Origin: Thermoactinospora rubra
GTDB taxonomy: Bacteria > Actinomycetota > Actinomycetes > Streptosporangiales > Streptosporangiaceae
Direction of reading: 5' to 3'
Assembly: GCF_002093975.1 (NCBI RefSeq)
Contig: NZ_MSZZ01000052.1
Span: 1-64,000, forward strand
Length of the DNA stretch: 64,000 bases
The notes below the pieces were generated by a model. It worked only from the letters and a program-made list of their open reading frames with translations. It was not told the DNA's origin and did not search any database. The translations under genes and the position numbers were made by a program. Positions 16,368 through 24,370 of the stretch are shown here, piece after piece; position 1 is the first letter of the stretch; each line of letters starts with the position of its first letter.

Positions 16368-17186
16368 GTGCGGGTCACCTTCGCCACCCAAGCGGCCCCC
16401 GGCCGCCCGAACGAGGACTTCGTCGCCGCCACCCCGGACGCCGTCGTGCTGCTGGACGGCTCCGGCACTCCCCCGGGCTCCGAGTCGGGCTGCTCGCACG
16501 GCGTCGCCTGGTACGCCCGCACGCTCGGCTCCACCCTGCTCGCCGCCATGACGCAAAGCGCCGGCCCCCTGCCCGAGCTGCTGGCCGAGGGCATTAAGAC
16601 CGTCGCCTCCCTACATGACGGCACCTGCGACCTGACCCATCCCGGCTCCCCCTCGGCCACCGTGATCATGCTCCGCCGTACCGCTGACGCCCTGGACTGG
16701 CTGGTCTTGGCCGACTCGGTCCTGATCCTGGACATGGCCGGTACGGCAGAGCCGACCGTGATCGTCGATGACCGGGAAGCCCTGGTCGGGCGGCAATACC
16801 GGGCCGCCATGGACGCCCTCGCCTCCGGCAGCCCCGAACACGTCGCCGCGCACCGCGACTACGTCGAAATCCTGCGCGCCTACCGCAACCGCGACGGCGG
16901 CTTCTGGGTCGCCGCCACCGATCCCCTGGCCGCCGAGCAGGCGCTCACCGGCAACCTGCCCCTCGACCAGGTGAAGGCGGCAGCACTGCTGAGCGACGGC
17001 GCGTCTCGTCCGGTCGATCGCTTCGCGCTGATGTCCTGGCGCGACCTTCTCGACGTGCTGGCCGGTCAGGGTCCCGAGGAGCTGATCCATCAGGTACGGC
17101 AGGCCGAGAACTCCGACCCGCACGGCTCACGCTGGCCGCGTGGCAAGGCGTTCGACGATGCGACGGCGGCGTACGTCCGGCTCTGA
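16368..17186 (+). CDS. PP2C-family protein phosphatase-like protein
   Basis: A 272-residue protein from GTG 16368 with GAGGAGGA 7 bases upstream. PP2C-like signatures are present: PNEDFVAATPDAVVLLDGSG (first metal acids), AAALLSDGASR and a terminal FDDATAAYVRL with the last metal acid. It would dephosphorylate a Ser/Thr protein in the cytoplasm. It sits 3 bp after the HTH gene and in the same element as an RsbW-like kinase, a partner-switch-like set. The classical phosphatase motif order is partly diverged, so activity is probable but unproven. Confidence 0.75.
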   Translation: MRVTFATQAAPGRPNEDFVAATPDAVVLLDGSGTPPGSESGCSHGVAWYARTLGSTLLAAMTQSAGPLPELLAEGIKTVASLHDGTCDLTHPGSPSATVIMLRRTADALDWLVLADSVLILDMAGTAEPTVIVDDREALVGRQYRAAMDALASGSPEHVAAHRDYVEILRAYRNRDGGFWVAATDPLAAEQALTGNLPLDQVKAAALLSDGASRPVDRFALMSWRDLLDVLAGQGPEELIHQVRQAENSDPHGSRWPRGKAFDDATAAYVRL

Positions 17187-17191
17187 CCTGC

Positions 17192-17389
17192 TCACCACTT
17201 GCCGGAGCGGCGCTCCAGCTTGGTCAGGAGGATGCCCACGATGGCACCCAGCACCGGCAGCACCAGCAAGACGAGCGCAACGAAGATCAAATCCCAGTCG
17301 GACGCGAGCATGTCCCGCCCAGCGGCATGCAGCACGAAGCATCCCCCGTAGGTAATCACCCCGACCCTAGTCACAAGGCGCTCCAACAA
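17192..17389 (-). CDS. small membrane protein
   Basis: A 65-residue protein if TTG 17389 is used; a shorter ATG start at MLASDWDLIF is possible. The core DLIFVALVLLVLPVLGAIVG is one or two membrane segments, followed by a basic tail LTKLERRSGKW. It is divergent from the operon at 17525, with the operator cluster between. AICEs commonly encode small Spd-type membrane proteins for mycelial spread. That role is a guess. Confidence 0.5.
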   Translation of the reverse strand: MLERLVTRVGVITYGGCFVLHAAGRDMLASDWDLIFVALVLLVLPVLGAIVGILLTKLERRSGKW

Positions 17390-17408
17390 GATAGACCCGC
17401 CATGTTTA

Positions 17409-17503
17409 CCCCCCTAGACAGTTCGGGGATACTCAGGTTATCGTCCTCTGCATAGCCCCCTAGACAGAACCCACAGCGGAACGGCCGCAACTGTCTAGGG
17501 GGA
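17409..17503. promoter_or_regulatory. three CCCCCTAGACAG operators at a divergent promoter
   Basis: CCCCCCTAGACAGTT (17409-17423) and CCCCCTAGACAGAAC (17456-17470) face AACTGTCTAGGGGGA (17489-17503). CATAG just before the second copy mirrors TATAGT at 14671. The cluster lies between the small membrane gene and the Pra/transfer/replication operon, so it is probably the main on/off point of the element. Confidence 0.7.
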
Positions 17504-17524
17504 TAGACGAAGGAGTGGTACACC

Positions 17525-17950
17525 ATGGCTCTCCAGGGACCCATCCCTGTGACGTTCGAGATGGTCTTCCCGCACGGCTGCTACATCGTCGGGGAGGTCG
17601 AGCCGGTCAAGGACTTCGACGCCTCGACCGGCGGCCGGTTCGTCCAGGCCCGCGACAAGCAGACCGGTGAACTCGTCTGGCAGGTCTCAGTCATGGACGG
17701 CGACCCGACGCTCAAGGCCGCGCAGAAGACCGTCGCGGTGAAGATCCTCAGCCCGACCCAGCCGGTTCCTCCGCCGCCCATGCCGGGGCTGCCGTTCACG
17801 CCGGTGGAGTTCGGCCACATCACGGTCACGCCGTACGTCAACGGCAGTGGTCGGCTGGCCTACTCCATCAAGGTCCGCGAGATGCGGGCGCCCCGGGCGA
17901 CGGCCAACGCCGGCAAGCCCGCTCCGGCGAGCGCGAAGGACGCGGCGTGA
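17525..17950 (+). CDS. Pra-like activator of replication, integration and excision
   Basis: A 141-residue protein opening MALQGPIPVTFEMVFPHGCY, with VGEVEPVKDFD, RDKQTGELVWQVSV and a proline-rich PVPPPPMPGLPF hinge. This pattern matches actinobacterial proteins usually labelled plasmid replication, integration and excision activator (Pra). In pSAM2, Pra switches on the rep-xis-int genes. Here it is first in the operon that ends with those genes and lies directly behind the operators. AAGGAG precedes the ATG. The assignment rests on recalled family resemblance. Confidence 0.68.
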   Translation: MALQGPIPVTFEMVFPHGCYIVGEVEPVKDFDASTGGRFVQARDKQTGELVWQVSVMDGDPTLKAAQKTVAVKILSPTQPVPPPPMPGLPFTPVEFGHITVTPYVNGSGRLAYSIKVREMRAPRATANAGKPAPASAKDAA

Positions 17951-18210
17951 TGGGGCGGCGGCAGGCTCGGCCGACGAGCATCATCACCCTCAACACCGCC
18001 TCCGGCGCGACGGTGGAGAACCACGCCTACCCGCTGCGCACGCCGATCCTGGCGCTGGCCTTCGGGCTGGTCCAGGTGCAGATCGCCACCTCGGCGTCGG
18101 ATCACGTCACGGCGGCCGAGGTGGAGTTCGCCCGCCAGCTGGCCCAGCAAGCGCAGGACTTCGCCCGGTGCGTGGAGCGCATCCACCGGCGTGGGGTGAT
18201 CGCGGCATGA
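17947..18210 (+). CDS. hypothetical AICE protein
   Basis: An 87-residue protein. Its ATG overlaps the Pra-like stop (ATGA) and its own stop overlaps the next ATG, so it is firmly in the operon. It has a helical middle LALAFGLVQVQIATSASD and an amphipathic C-terminus QLAQQAQDFARCVERIHRRG. No family recognised. Small genes at this place in AICEs are often transfer- or spread-related. Confidence 0.65.
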   Translation: MMGRRQARPTSIITLNTASGATVENHAYPLRTPILALAFGLVQVQIATSASDHVTAAEVEFARQLAQQAQDFARCVERIHRRGVIAA

Positions 18211-18515
18211 GCGATCGCGGCCCATACACCTACGTCACGGTGACCATGCAGCCCGACGAGGCTCCTTGTCTCGTCGTCTCCTTCTACACGGCGGATCTGC
18301 ATATTCGCGCCGGAGTGATCGACGGGCGACGGCCGTACTTCACGGTCAGCTCCGACGAGGCGGACGTGTGGATCTCCACCACCGGAGGTGGACAGGTCAC
18401 CGGCGCCGACCTGCGTACCGCACGCCTGATCTTCGACGCCGCCGCTCGCTACCTGGCCGACTGCGAGCGGCTGCACATCCACCAGTCGGCCCAGGACGCC
18501 ACGGATGCGGCCTGA
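18207..18515 (+). CDS. hypothetical AICE protein
   Basis: A 102-residue protein from ATG 18207 (ATGA overlap with the previous stop). It reads GPYTYVTVTMQPDEAPCLVV and later DVWISTTGGGQVTGADLRTA, mainly beta strands then a helix RLIFDAAARYLADCERL. I do not recognise it. The unbroken chain of 4-nt overlaps shows it is translated with its neighbours. Confidence 0.62.
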   Translation: MSDRGPYTYVTVTMQPDEAPCLVVSFYTADLHIRAGVIDGRRPYFTVSSDEADVWISTTGGGQVTGADLRTARLIFDAAARYLADCERLHIHQSAQDATDAA

Positions 18516-18524
18516 GGTGCAAGC

Positions 18525-18558
18525 GGGGCCGCCAGAAGCGGCAACTTCCGGCGGCCCC
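18525..18558. terminator. hairpin between the small genes and traB
   Basis: GGGGCCGCC (18525-18533) pairs with GGCGGCCCC (18550-18558), with an inner GAAG/CTTC. Only a short T-rich TTGATCTT follows. It could attenuate transcription into the translocase gene. Confidence 0.5.
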
Positions 18559-18603
18559 TTGATCTTCCTCAACACGCGAATGTCTGGAAGGACACCAAGC
18601 CTA

Positions 18604-20025
18604 ATGTTCAAGAAGATGCCCGGCGACGAGCCGCACCGCATCGTCTCGACCACCCCCGATACGGCGGTCGTGTTCAAACCGGCCGTCGTGCAGACACCCG
18701 CGATCATCACGCTCATCGTCTTCGCCTGGCGCGCCATGGTGAGCCTCGTCCGTACCGTGTGGCGGCATCCCGTGGCCGCCCTGGTCGCGGTCACGCCCTG
18801 CGTCCTGACCGTCCTGTACGGCTGGCGCGTCACGCTCATCGTGGCCACGATCGTCCTTGTCGGCCTGACCGGCTGGGGCCTCCTCGACCGGCCATCCTTC
18901 GCCGCGCTGGTGGGCCGGCGGTTGCTGGCCTGGTGGCGGCTGGTCTGGGTGTACCGGCGGCACTGGCAACCCGTCATGATCGTCTCCGGGCTCGGCAAGC
19001 ACATCCGGGGCCGCGACTACCTGCCCAAGCTCGGCACGGTCACCTGCACCTCATGGGCGGACATCGTCACCGTCCGCATGCTCAACGGCCAGGCGGTCAA
19101 GGACTGGGCCGACCGGACCGACAACCTCGCCCGCGGCTTCAGCGCGGAATCCTGCCGTGTCGCCGTGATCAAGGGCGGACGGCTGCGGCTCACCTTCCCC
19201 CGGCGTGACCCGCTGGCCACGCCCCTCCCGGCTCTGCCCCTCCCCGAGGCGGCCTCGGTGGGGCCGGTCGAGATCGGCAAGCAGGAAGACGGCTCGCCGT
19301 GGCGGCTGAAGGTCCACGGCACGCATGTCCTGGTGGCCGGGGCGACCGGGGCGGGCAAGGGCTCGATCCTGTGGTCGACCATCCGCGGCCTGCTCCCCGC
19401 GATGCGGGCGGGCCTGGTCGAGCTGTGGGCGCTCGATCCCAAGCTGATGGAGCTGTCCTACGGCCGCGCCCTGTTCGGCTCCCGGTATGCGGCCGACCCC
19501 GGCGACTGCGCCGATCTGCTCGACGACGCGGTGAAGGTCATGCAGGCGCGTGCCGCCCGGTTCGCCGGCCACCAGCGCAACCACACCCCCACGATCGAAG
19601 ATCCGTTCGTCCTGATCATCGTCGATGAGGTGGCGTTCCTGACCGCCTACCAACCCGACAAGCAGCTCCGGCACCGCATCTCCGCCGCCCTGGCGACGCT
19701 CACCACCCAGGGCCGGGCGGTCGGGATCGGCGTCATGGCCGCCTTGCAGGACCCGCGCAAGGAGGTCATGAACATCCGCAACCTGTTCCCCGACAAGATC
19801 GCCCTCCGGCTGGATGAGTCCGAACAGGTCGACATGGTCCTCGGCGACGGCGCACGGGATCGCGGGGCGCTGGCCGACCACATCTCACCGGTTCCCGAGC
19901 TGGGCGCCGGCGTCGGTTACGTCCGGCTGGAGACGAGTCCTGACCCGGTGCGGGTCCGCGCGGCCTACGTCTCCGACGAGGACATCCGCGCCATGGTCGC
20001 AGAGTTCGGCGGTGAGACCCGATGA
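18604..20025 (+). CDS. FtsK/SpoIIIE-type DNA translocase (TraB-like)
   Basis: A 473-residue protein from ATG 18604, behind GGAAGGA. Two N-terminal membrane segments lie near residues ~40-110 (AALVAVTPCVLTVLYGW, LIVATIVLVGLTGWGLL). The FtsK motor follows, with Walker A GATGAGKGS, LWALDPKLMEL and Walker B VLIIVDEVAFL. AICEs move double-stranded DNA between hyphae with a single FtsK-like hexamer of this kind, anchored in the membrane. It precedes the replication genes, which start at overlapping codons. Size and layout fit TraB/TraSA proteins. Confidence 0.88.
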   Translation: MFKKMPGDEPHRIVSTTPDTAVVFKPAVVQTPAIITLIVFAWRAMVSLVRTVWRHPVAALVAVTPCVLTVLYGWRVTLIVATIVLVGLTGWGLLDRPSFAALVGRRLLAWWRLVWVYRRHWQPVMIVSGLGKHIRGRDYLPKLGTVTCTSWADIVTVRMLNGQAVKDWADRTDNLARGFSAESCRVAVIKGGRLRLTFPRRDPLATPLPALPLPEAASVGPVEIGKQEDGSPWRLKVHGTHVLVAGATGAGKGSILWSTIRGLLPAMRAGLVELWALDPKLMELSYGRALFGSRYAADPGDCADLLDDAVKVMQARAARFAGHQRNHTPTIEDPFVLIIVDEVAFLTAYQPDKQLRHRISAALATLTTQGRAVGIGVMAALQDPRKEVMNIRNLFPDKIALRLDESEQVDMVLGDGARDRGALADHISPVPELGAGVGYVRLETSPDPVRVRAAYVSDEDIRAMVAEFGGETR

Positions 20026-20177
20026 CACTGGCTCACTTCCTGGACAACCTGCGCTGCGCCGACTGCGGCGCGCTCAACGTCTTGTGGCTCGACCCGGTCC
20101 GCGCGCTGGTCGAGTGCCGCGAGTGCGGGGCCTCCGCACTCACCGTCCCCGACACCGACGACGGGAGGACCGCATGA
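20022..20177 (+). CDS. 51-residue zinc-ribbon protein
   Basis: A short gene between the translocase and the initiator. ATG 20022 overlaps the translocase stop and its own stop overlaps ATG 20174 of the initiator. The protein has two CxxC knuckles (RCADCG and ECRECG) about 18 residues apart, a compact zinc ribbon. It might bind DNA or the initiator. The exact overlaps on both sides support it as real. Confidence 0.7.
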   Translation: MTLAHFLDNLRCADCGALNVLWLDPVRALVECRECGASALTVPDTDDGRTA

Positions 20178-21781
20178 CAGATCGTTCTCTGCCTCGCGCG
20201 GTACGGCTGGCCATGCCGCACGCCCGCGACGTCGTCGAAGAGGTCGCCAAGCTGCACGGCGTGTGCATCCGGCCCATCCCGCTCAAGCGCCTGGACACCC
20301 ACACCGGTCGGTGGGACCTCATCGACGTCCCGTGCGGCTCGACGCTGGAGAGCAAGTGCCCGCCCTGCGCCAAGCGCAACCGGCACCTACGCATGGCCCA
20401 ATGCCGCGAGGGCTGGCACCTCGACCACGAGCCGGTCATCACCCCGGAGGAGGCCACCGACGAGCAGCGCTGGCTGATCGAGTTCCGTGCCGACATGCAG
20501 GCCCAACGCGACCACGCCGCAGCGGCCGGCGGGGACACCACCGACCTGGACGCCGTCCTCACCGCGATCGATGAGGAGATCAACGCCGCGGGCATGCGGG
20601 GGAGCGTCCTGGGCCGCACCGCCCCCAAGCGGGTCCGCTCCACCAAGCGCCGTCAGGACGCACCGGATCTGCCCCGGCGCAAGGTGGCCAGCACCACGCT
20701 GGGCCGCACCTTCCAGGCTCCGGACGGCAAGGTCTACCGGCCCTCGCTGTTCGTCACCCTCACCCTGCCGTCCTACGGCAAGGTGCGTGACGGCGTGCCG
20801 GTCGACCCGGACGCCTACGACTACGCCCGGGCCGCTCGCGACGCGCTGCACTTCGCCAAGCTCGTCGACCGGTTCGTGCAGAACCTGCGCCGGGTCGCCG
20901 GGTATGACGTGCAGTACTTCGCCGCCGTCGAGCCACAAAAGCGGCTGGCGCCGCACCTGCACATGGCCATCCGCGGCACCCTCCCGCGCGCGGAGGTCAA
21001 GCAGATCGCCGCCGCCACCTACCACCAGGTGTGGTGGCCCCAAGCCGACACGGTCATCTACGACGGTGAGCACCTGCCGGTTTGGGAGGACGGGACTGGT
21101 TACCTCGACCCCGACACCGGGGAAGTCCTCCCCACCTGGGATGAGGCCCTTGACCGGCTCGACGCCGACGAGGATGCCGAACCGTTGCATGTGATCCGGT
21201 TCGGCGACCAGGTCGACGTCAAGGGCGTGCTGGCCGGAACCCGTGATGCCGACCAGTGCATCCGGTACCTGGCCAAGTACCTGACCAAGAGTCTCGGCGA
21301 GAGCCTGGATGACGGCGGCCCGGCCCGGCGCGAGCACGCGGCCCGCCTGGTCGAGGCCCTGCGCTTCGAGCCCTGCTCGCCGACCTGCCCGAACTGGCTG
21401 CGCTACGGCGTGCAACCCAAGCACGCCAAGCGGGGGATGACTCCCGGCCGCTGCCGCTCCAAGGCGCACAAGCCCGACCACCTCGGCTACGCCGGCCGTC
21501 GCGTCCTGGTCTCCCGCAAGTGGTCCAACAAGACCCTGGCCGAACACCGGCAAGACCGCCGTACCTGGGTGCTGGAAGCCCTCGGCCTGCCCGCGGAGGC
21601 CACCAACCCACACCGCTACGTCTGGAAGCCCGTCCCGGCCGGTGACGCCAACCTGCCCCCGCTGGCCGTACGGCTGCTGAGATCCATCCACCAACGCCAA
21701 CGCTGGCGCGCCCACCTCCGCCAGCTGGAAGCCCAAGCCACCGGCCAAGATCTTTCGGCAACTGAAGGGAGAGCGGCATGA
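20174..21781 (+). CDS. repSA: RepSA-like replication initiator
   Basis: A 535-residue protein from ATG 20174. An N-terminal cysteine cluster (CPPCAKRNRHLRMAQCREGW) is followed by a rolling-circle-type core: FVTLTLPSYG, the HUH-like PHLHMAIRG and a downstream tyrosine helix CIRYLAKYLTKSLGE. This is the arrangement of RepSA proteins of pSAM2-type AICEs, which nick double-strand origins and start rolling-circle replication of the excised circle. The origin is not obvious; in AICEs it is often in or beside the rep gene. It overlaps xis by 4 nt. Confidence 0.87.
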   Translation: MTDRSLPRAVRLAMPHARDVVEEVAKLHGVCIRPIPLKRLDTHTGRWDLIDVPCGSTLESKCPPCAKRNRHLRMAQCREGWHLDHEPVITPEEATDEQRWLIEFRADMQAQRDHAAAAGGDTTDLDAVLTAIDEEINAAGMRGSVLGRTAPKRVRSTKRRQDAPDLPRRKVASTTLGRTFQAPDGKVYRPSLFVTLTLPSYGKVRDGVPVDPDAYDYARAARDALHFAKLVDRFVQNLRRVAGYDVQYFAAVEPQKRLAPHLHMAIRGTLPRAEVKQIAAATYHQVWWPQADTVIYDGEHLPVWEDGTGYLDPDTGEVLPTWDEALDRLDADEDAEPLHVIRFGDQVDVKGVLAGTRDADQCIRYLAKYLTKSLGESLDDGGPARREHAARLVEALRFEPCSPTCPNWLRYGVQPKHAKRGMTPGRCRSKAHKPDHLGYAGRRVLVSRKWSNKTLAEHRQDRRTWVLEALGLPAEATNPHRYVWKPVPAGDANLPPLAVRLLRSIHQRQRWRAHLRQLEAQATGQDLSATEGRAA

Positions 21782-22002
21782 GCAATACGGCTAAGCGACC
21801 GGCCGACCGCCTCCTGACGGTGGCCGAAGTCGCCGAACGGCTCGGCACAACCGAGCGATTCCCTCGGCGCCTCATAGAGGAACGCCGGATCACCTTCGTC
21901 CGTCTGGGGCGCAAGGTCCGCATTCCCGAATCCGCACTCAACGACTTCATCGCGGCGGGGCTCGTTCACCCGATCAACACTCGTCCCGGGAGAGCGGCAT
22001 GA
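21778..22002 (+). CDS. xis: excisionase (helix-turn-helix)
   Basis: A 74-residue MerR-like excisionase: LLTVAEVAERLGTTERF, then ERRITFVRLGRKVRIPESAL, the classic winged-helix Xis core. GGGAGAG precedes it, and it overlaps the initiator and integrase genes by 4 nt each. It would bend the att arms and direct Int towards excision. An atypical RF replaces the usual RY/RW near the recognition helix. Confidence 0.9.
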   Translation: MSNTAKRPADRLLTVAEVAERLGTTERFPRRLIEERRITFVRLGRKVRIPESALNDFIAAGLVHPINTRPGRAA

Positions 22003-23126
22003 GCAAGCGTCGGTTCGGCCGCGTTCGGAAGCTCCCCTCGGGCCGGTACCAGGCCAGATATCCCGGTCCCGATGGTGTGGACCGTCCAGCACCGCAAACC
22101 TTCGCCACGAAGAAGGAGGCGGAGATCTGGCTGAGCAAGAAAGAAACCGAGATCCACGAGGGCGACTGGATCAACCCCGACCTCGGCAAGGTCAGCTTCA
22201 AAGAGTACGGCACCGCCTGGGTCGAGGAACGCCCCGGCCTTCGCCCCAAGACGGTCCAGCTCTATGAAGGGCTGCTCCGCATCCACCTCATCCCGACTTT
22301 CGGCAACCGGACGATCGCGGAGGTCAAGGAGCCGCACGTCAGGAAGTGGCGCAAGACGCTGCTCGACAACGGGGTGGGACCGGTGACCGTCGCCAAGGCG
22401 TACCGGCTGCTCAAGGCCATCTTCAACACCGCCGTGAGCGACGGGCTGATCAAGTCCAATCCCTGCAAGATCAAGGGCGCTGGCAGGGAGGACTCACCAG
22501 AGCGGCCCGTGCTCACCGTCAAGCAAGTCTTCACGCTGGCCGACTCGATCGAGCCTCGCTTCCGCATGCTCGTCCTGCTGGCCACCTTCGCAAGCCTGCG
22601 CTGGGGCGAGTTGGCCGCACTCCAGCGGCGGAACATCGACCTGGAAGCGGGAACGATCCGCGTCGTTGCCACCACGACGGAACTCAAGGACGGCTCGATC
22701 ACTCTCGGCCCGCCCAAGTCCGATGCGGGCAAGCGCGTCGTCAGCATTCCCGCGATGCTCCTGCCCGGCTTGAAGGCCCACATGGAGACCTATGCCGAGC
22801 GGGGTGACGAGGGGCATGTGTTCGTCGGCCCCAAGGGCGCCAAGCTGCGGCGGGCCAACTTCACCCGTGTCTGGGCGGCGGCGCTCAGGAAGGCCGGCCT
22901 TTCCGGCATCCACTTCCACGACCTTCGCCACACCGGCAACGACCTCGCGGCCCGCTCCGGCGCAAGCCTTCGCGACCTGATGACCCGCATGGGCCACTCG
23001 ACCACGCGGGCCGCGCTGATCTACCAGCACACCGCGATGGAGCGTGACCGAGCCATCGCCGACGCCCTCGGCAAGCTCGCCGAGGAGGCCATCACGAAGC
23101 AAGATCAGGAAGGATCGGGCACGTAA
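21999..23126 (+). CDS. int: tyrosine-recombinase integrase
   Basis: A 375-residue protein. An N-terminal AP2-like arm-binding region (RYQARYPGPDG) is followed by a core-binding domain (~60-150) and the catalytic domain. The catalytic residues are all visible: Arg in FASLRWGELAAL, His-x-x-Arg in HFHDLRHTGN, then His in MGHSTTRAAL and Tyr in IYQHTAM. It ends ~80 bp from the tRNA that serves as att site, as pSAM2-type integrases do. A relic of its 3' end lies at 239-360. Confidence 0.94.
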   Translation: MSKRRFGRVRKLPSGRYQARYPGPDGVDRPAPQTFATKKEAEIWLSKKETEIHEGDWINPDLGKVSFKEYGTAWVEERPGLRPKTVQLYEGLLRIHLIPTFGNRTIAEVKEPHVRKWRKTLLDNGVGPVTVAKAYRLLKAIFNTAVSDGLIKSNPCKIKGAGREDSPERPVLTVKQVFTLADSIEPRFRMLVLLATFASLRWGELAALQRRNIDLEAGTIRVVATTTELKDGSITLGPPKSDAGKRVVSIPAMLLPGLKAHMETYAERGDEGHVFVGPKGAKLRRANFTRVWAAALRKAGLSGIHFHDLRHTGNDLAARSGASLRDLMTRMGHSTTRAALIYQHTAMERDRAIADALGKLAEEAITKQDQEGSGT

Positions 23127-23166
23127 CGGGCACGGAAGATCGAAAACGCATCCGGAAAGATCGAAC

Positions 23167-23199
23167 GCCAGGTCGGGAATCCATCCCTGACCTGGCTTT
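23167..23199. terminator. terminator between int and tRNA-Gly
   Basis: GCCAGGTC pairs with GACCTGGC around a shorter GGGA/TCCC stem, followed by TTTT on the plus strand. It can stop int transcription, and tRNA transcription from the other side. Confidence 0.75.
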
Positions 23200-23208
23200 T
23201 CATAGTGA

Positions 23209-23250
23209 GAGCGGGTGACGGGAATCGAACCCGCGCTGTCAGCTTGGGAA
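23209..23250. repeat. tRNA-Gly 3'-half copy 4 (attR, inside the intact tRNA)
   Basis: The 42-bp identity block shared with 6491, 7431 and 8299. Identity ends after the anticodon loop (GCTTGGGAA), so crossover lies between the acceptor end and that point. Confidence 0.87.
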
Positions 23251-23280
23251 GCTGATGTTCTGCCATTGAACTACACCCGC
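23210..23280 (-). tRNA. tRNA-Gly (anticodon CCC), attachment gene of the island
   Basis: The minus strand folds as a cloverleaf: acceptor GCGGGTG/CACCCGC, D arm GTAGTTCAATGGCAGAAC, anticodon stem TCAGC/GCTGA with loop TTCCCAA, and T arm GCGGGTTCGATTCCCGT. The loop gives anticodon CCC. CCA is not encoded. Its 3' half comes from the integrated element, and the 5' half is original chromosome. Confidence 0.95.
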
Positions 23281-23365
23281 GTCGGCCAGAGGCCGCGATC
23301 CCACTGTAGCGGAAACCCGGAGCACTTCGGCAAGCCAGAACCCCGCACACGGTAAGTTGCTCAGC

Positions 23366-23941
23366 GTGTTGCTTTCCGACCGAGACATCCTCGCCGAGAT
23401 CGAAGCCGGGCGGCTCAAGCTCGATCCCTTCGACGAGGAGATGATCCAGCCGTCAAGCATAGACGTACGCCTGGACCGCTACTTCAGGGTCTTCGAAAAC
23501 CATCGGTACCCCCACATCGACCCCGCGGTGGAGCAGCCGGACCTGACCAGGATGGTCGAGCCGGAGGGTGACGAGCCGTTCATCCTCCATCCGGGCGAGT
23601 TCGTGCTCGCGAGCACCTACGAGGTGGTCACGCTCGCGGACGACCTGGCGTCCAGGCTGGAGGGCAAGTCGAGCCTGGGCCGGCTCGGGTTGCTCACGCA
23701 CTCGACCGCCGGCTTCATCGACCCCGGGTTCAGCGGGCACGTGACGCTGGAGCTGTCCAATGTCGCGACGTTGCCGATCAAGCTGTGGCCGGGCATGAAG
23801 ATCGGGCAGCTGTGCGTGTTCAAGCTCAGCTCTCCCGCCGATCACCCCTATGGCTCCGAGCGGTACGGCTCGCGGTACCAAGGTCAGCGCGGCCCCACGC
23901 CATCGAGATCGTTCCTCAACTTCCACCGGACGAAGGTCTGA
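23366..23941 (+). CDS. dcd: dCTP deaminase
   Basis: A 191-residue protein from GTG 23366 ([20 protein letters not shown]), exactly the usual length. The family motifs [32 protein letters not shown] and [11 protein letters not shown] are intact. Dcd deaminates dCTP to dUTP in the cytoplasm, feeding dTMP synthesis. The actinobacterial enzyme may also cleave dUTP to dUMP (bifunctional type), which the sequence does not settle. It is the first chromosomal gene right of the tRNA. Confidence 0.95.
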   Translation: MLLSDRDILAEIEAGRLKLDPFDEEMIQPSSIDVRLDRYFRVFENHRYPHIDPAVEQPDLTRMVEPEGDEPFILHPGEFVLASTYEVVTLADDLASRLEGKSSLGRLGLLTHSTAGFIDPGFSGHVTLELSNVATLPIKLWPGMKIGQLCVFKLSSPADHPYGSERYGSRYQGQRGPTPSRSFLNFHRTKV

Positions 23942-24370
23942 GACGAAGCAGCACAACGCCGTCCCCATACACTCTTTCCTCGGGACGGGGCCCCCGCCTG
24001 GACGTCCCTCTACGAGGCGCGAGAAGGTTTGAGTGCACACGGCCGGGAAACCGCCATGCCGCCGCACGAAACAAGCCCGAGACACAAGCCCAGGGCGCAA
24101 CCCCCGGACACACACCCCCTGAACCCCACCCCTCGACCCATGCCGCCCGAAGGGAGATCCCACCACCGAGATCCAATCGCGGAAGGCGAGACCCACAGGC
24201 GGAACACGTGAGCCGAGAGGCCTTGCGGGGGAAGGCGCAAAAAGTGCTCACCGTACCGCCCAGCGCTGGTGTGGCACCACACACGGAGGGTAGCCAGGAG
24301 ATGAAGTTCGCATTTCCGCTGGTAAGCCGTACCCTCTTCACGGACCATCCCCGCACATCTGGAGTACGAC
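23942..24370. other. 430-bp intergenic region, no gene seen
   Basis: No frame has a start, ribosome site and actinobacterial codon bias. It probably contains the promoter of the phosphate-uptake pair. I do not see a clear PHO box. Confidence 0.5.

Larger units (their letters stand above)
8299..23250. mobile_element. AICE integrated in tRNA-Gly(CCC), ~15 kb
   Basis: The left att copy is at 8299-8340 and the right copy lies inside the intact tRNA at 23209-23250. Within lie the modules that define an actinomycete integrative and conjugative element: Int and Xis next to the tRNA, a RepSA-like initiator, an FtsK-type translocase, a Pra-like activator and small transfer-type proteins, in pSAM2-like order. 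The left third carries a lower-GC nuclease/methyltransferase cargo. Int, Xis and both att sites look intact, so excision is plausible. Confidence 0.88.

Noticed and set aside
17401-17511. Possible CRISPR-like repeats
   Set aside because: Only three short motif copies in mixed orientation with unequal spacing and no cas genes. They fit operators at a divergent promoter.
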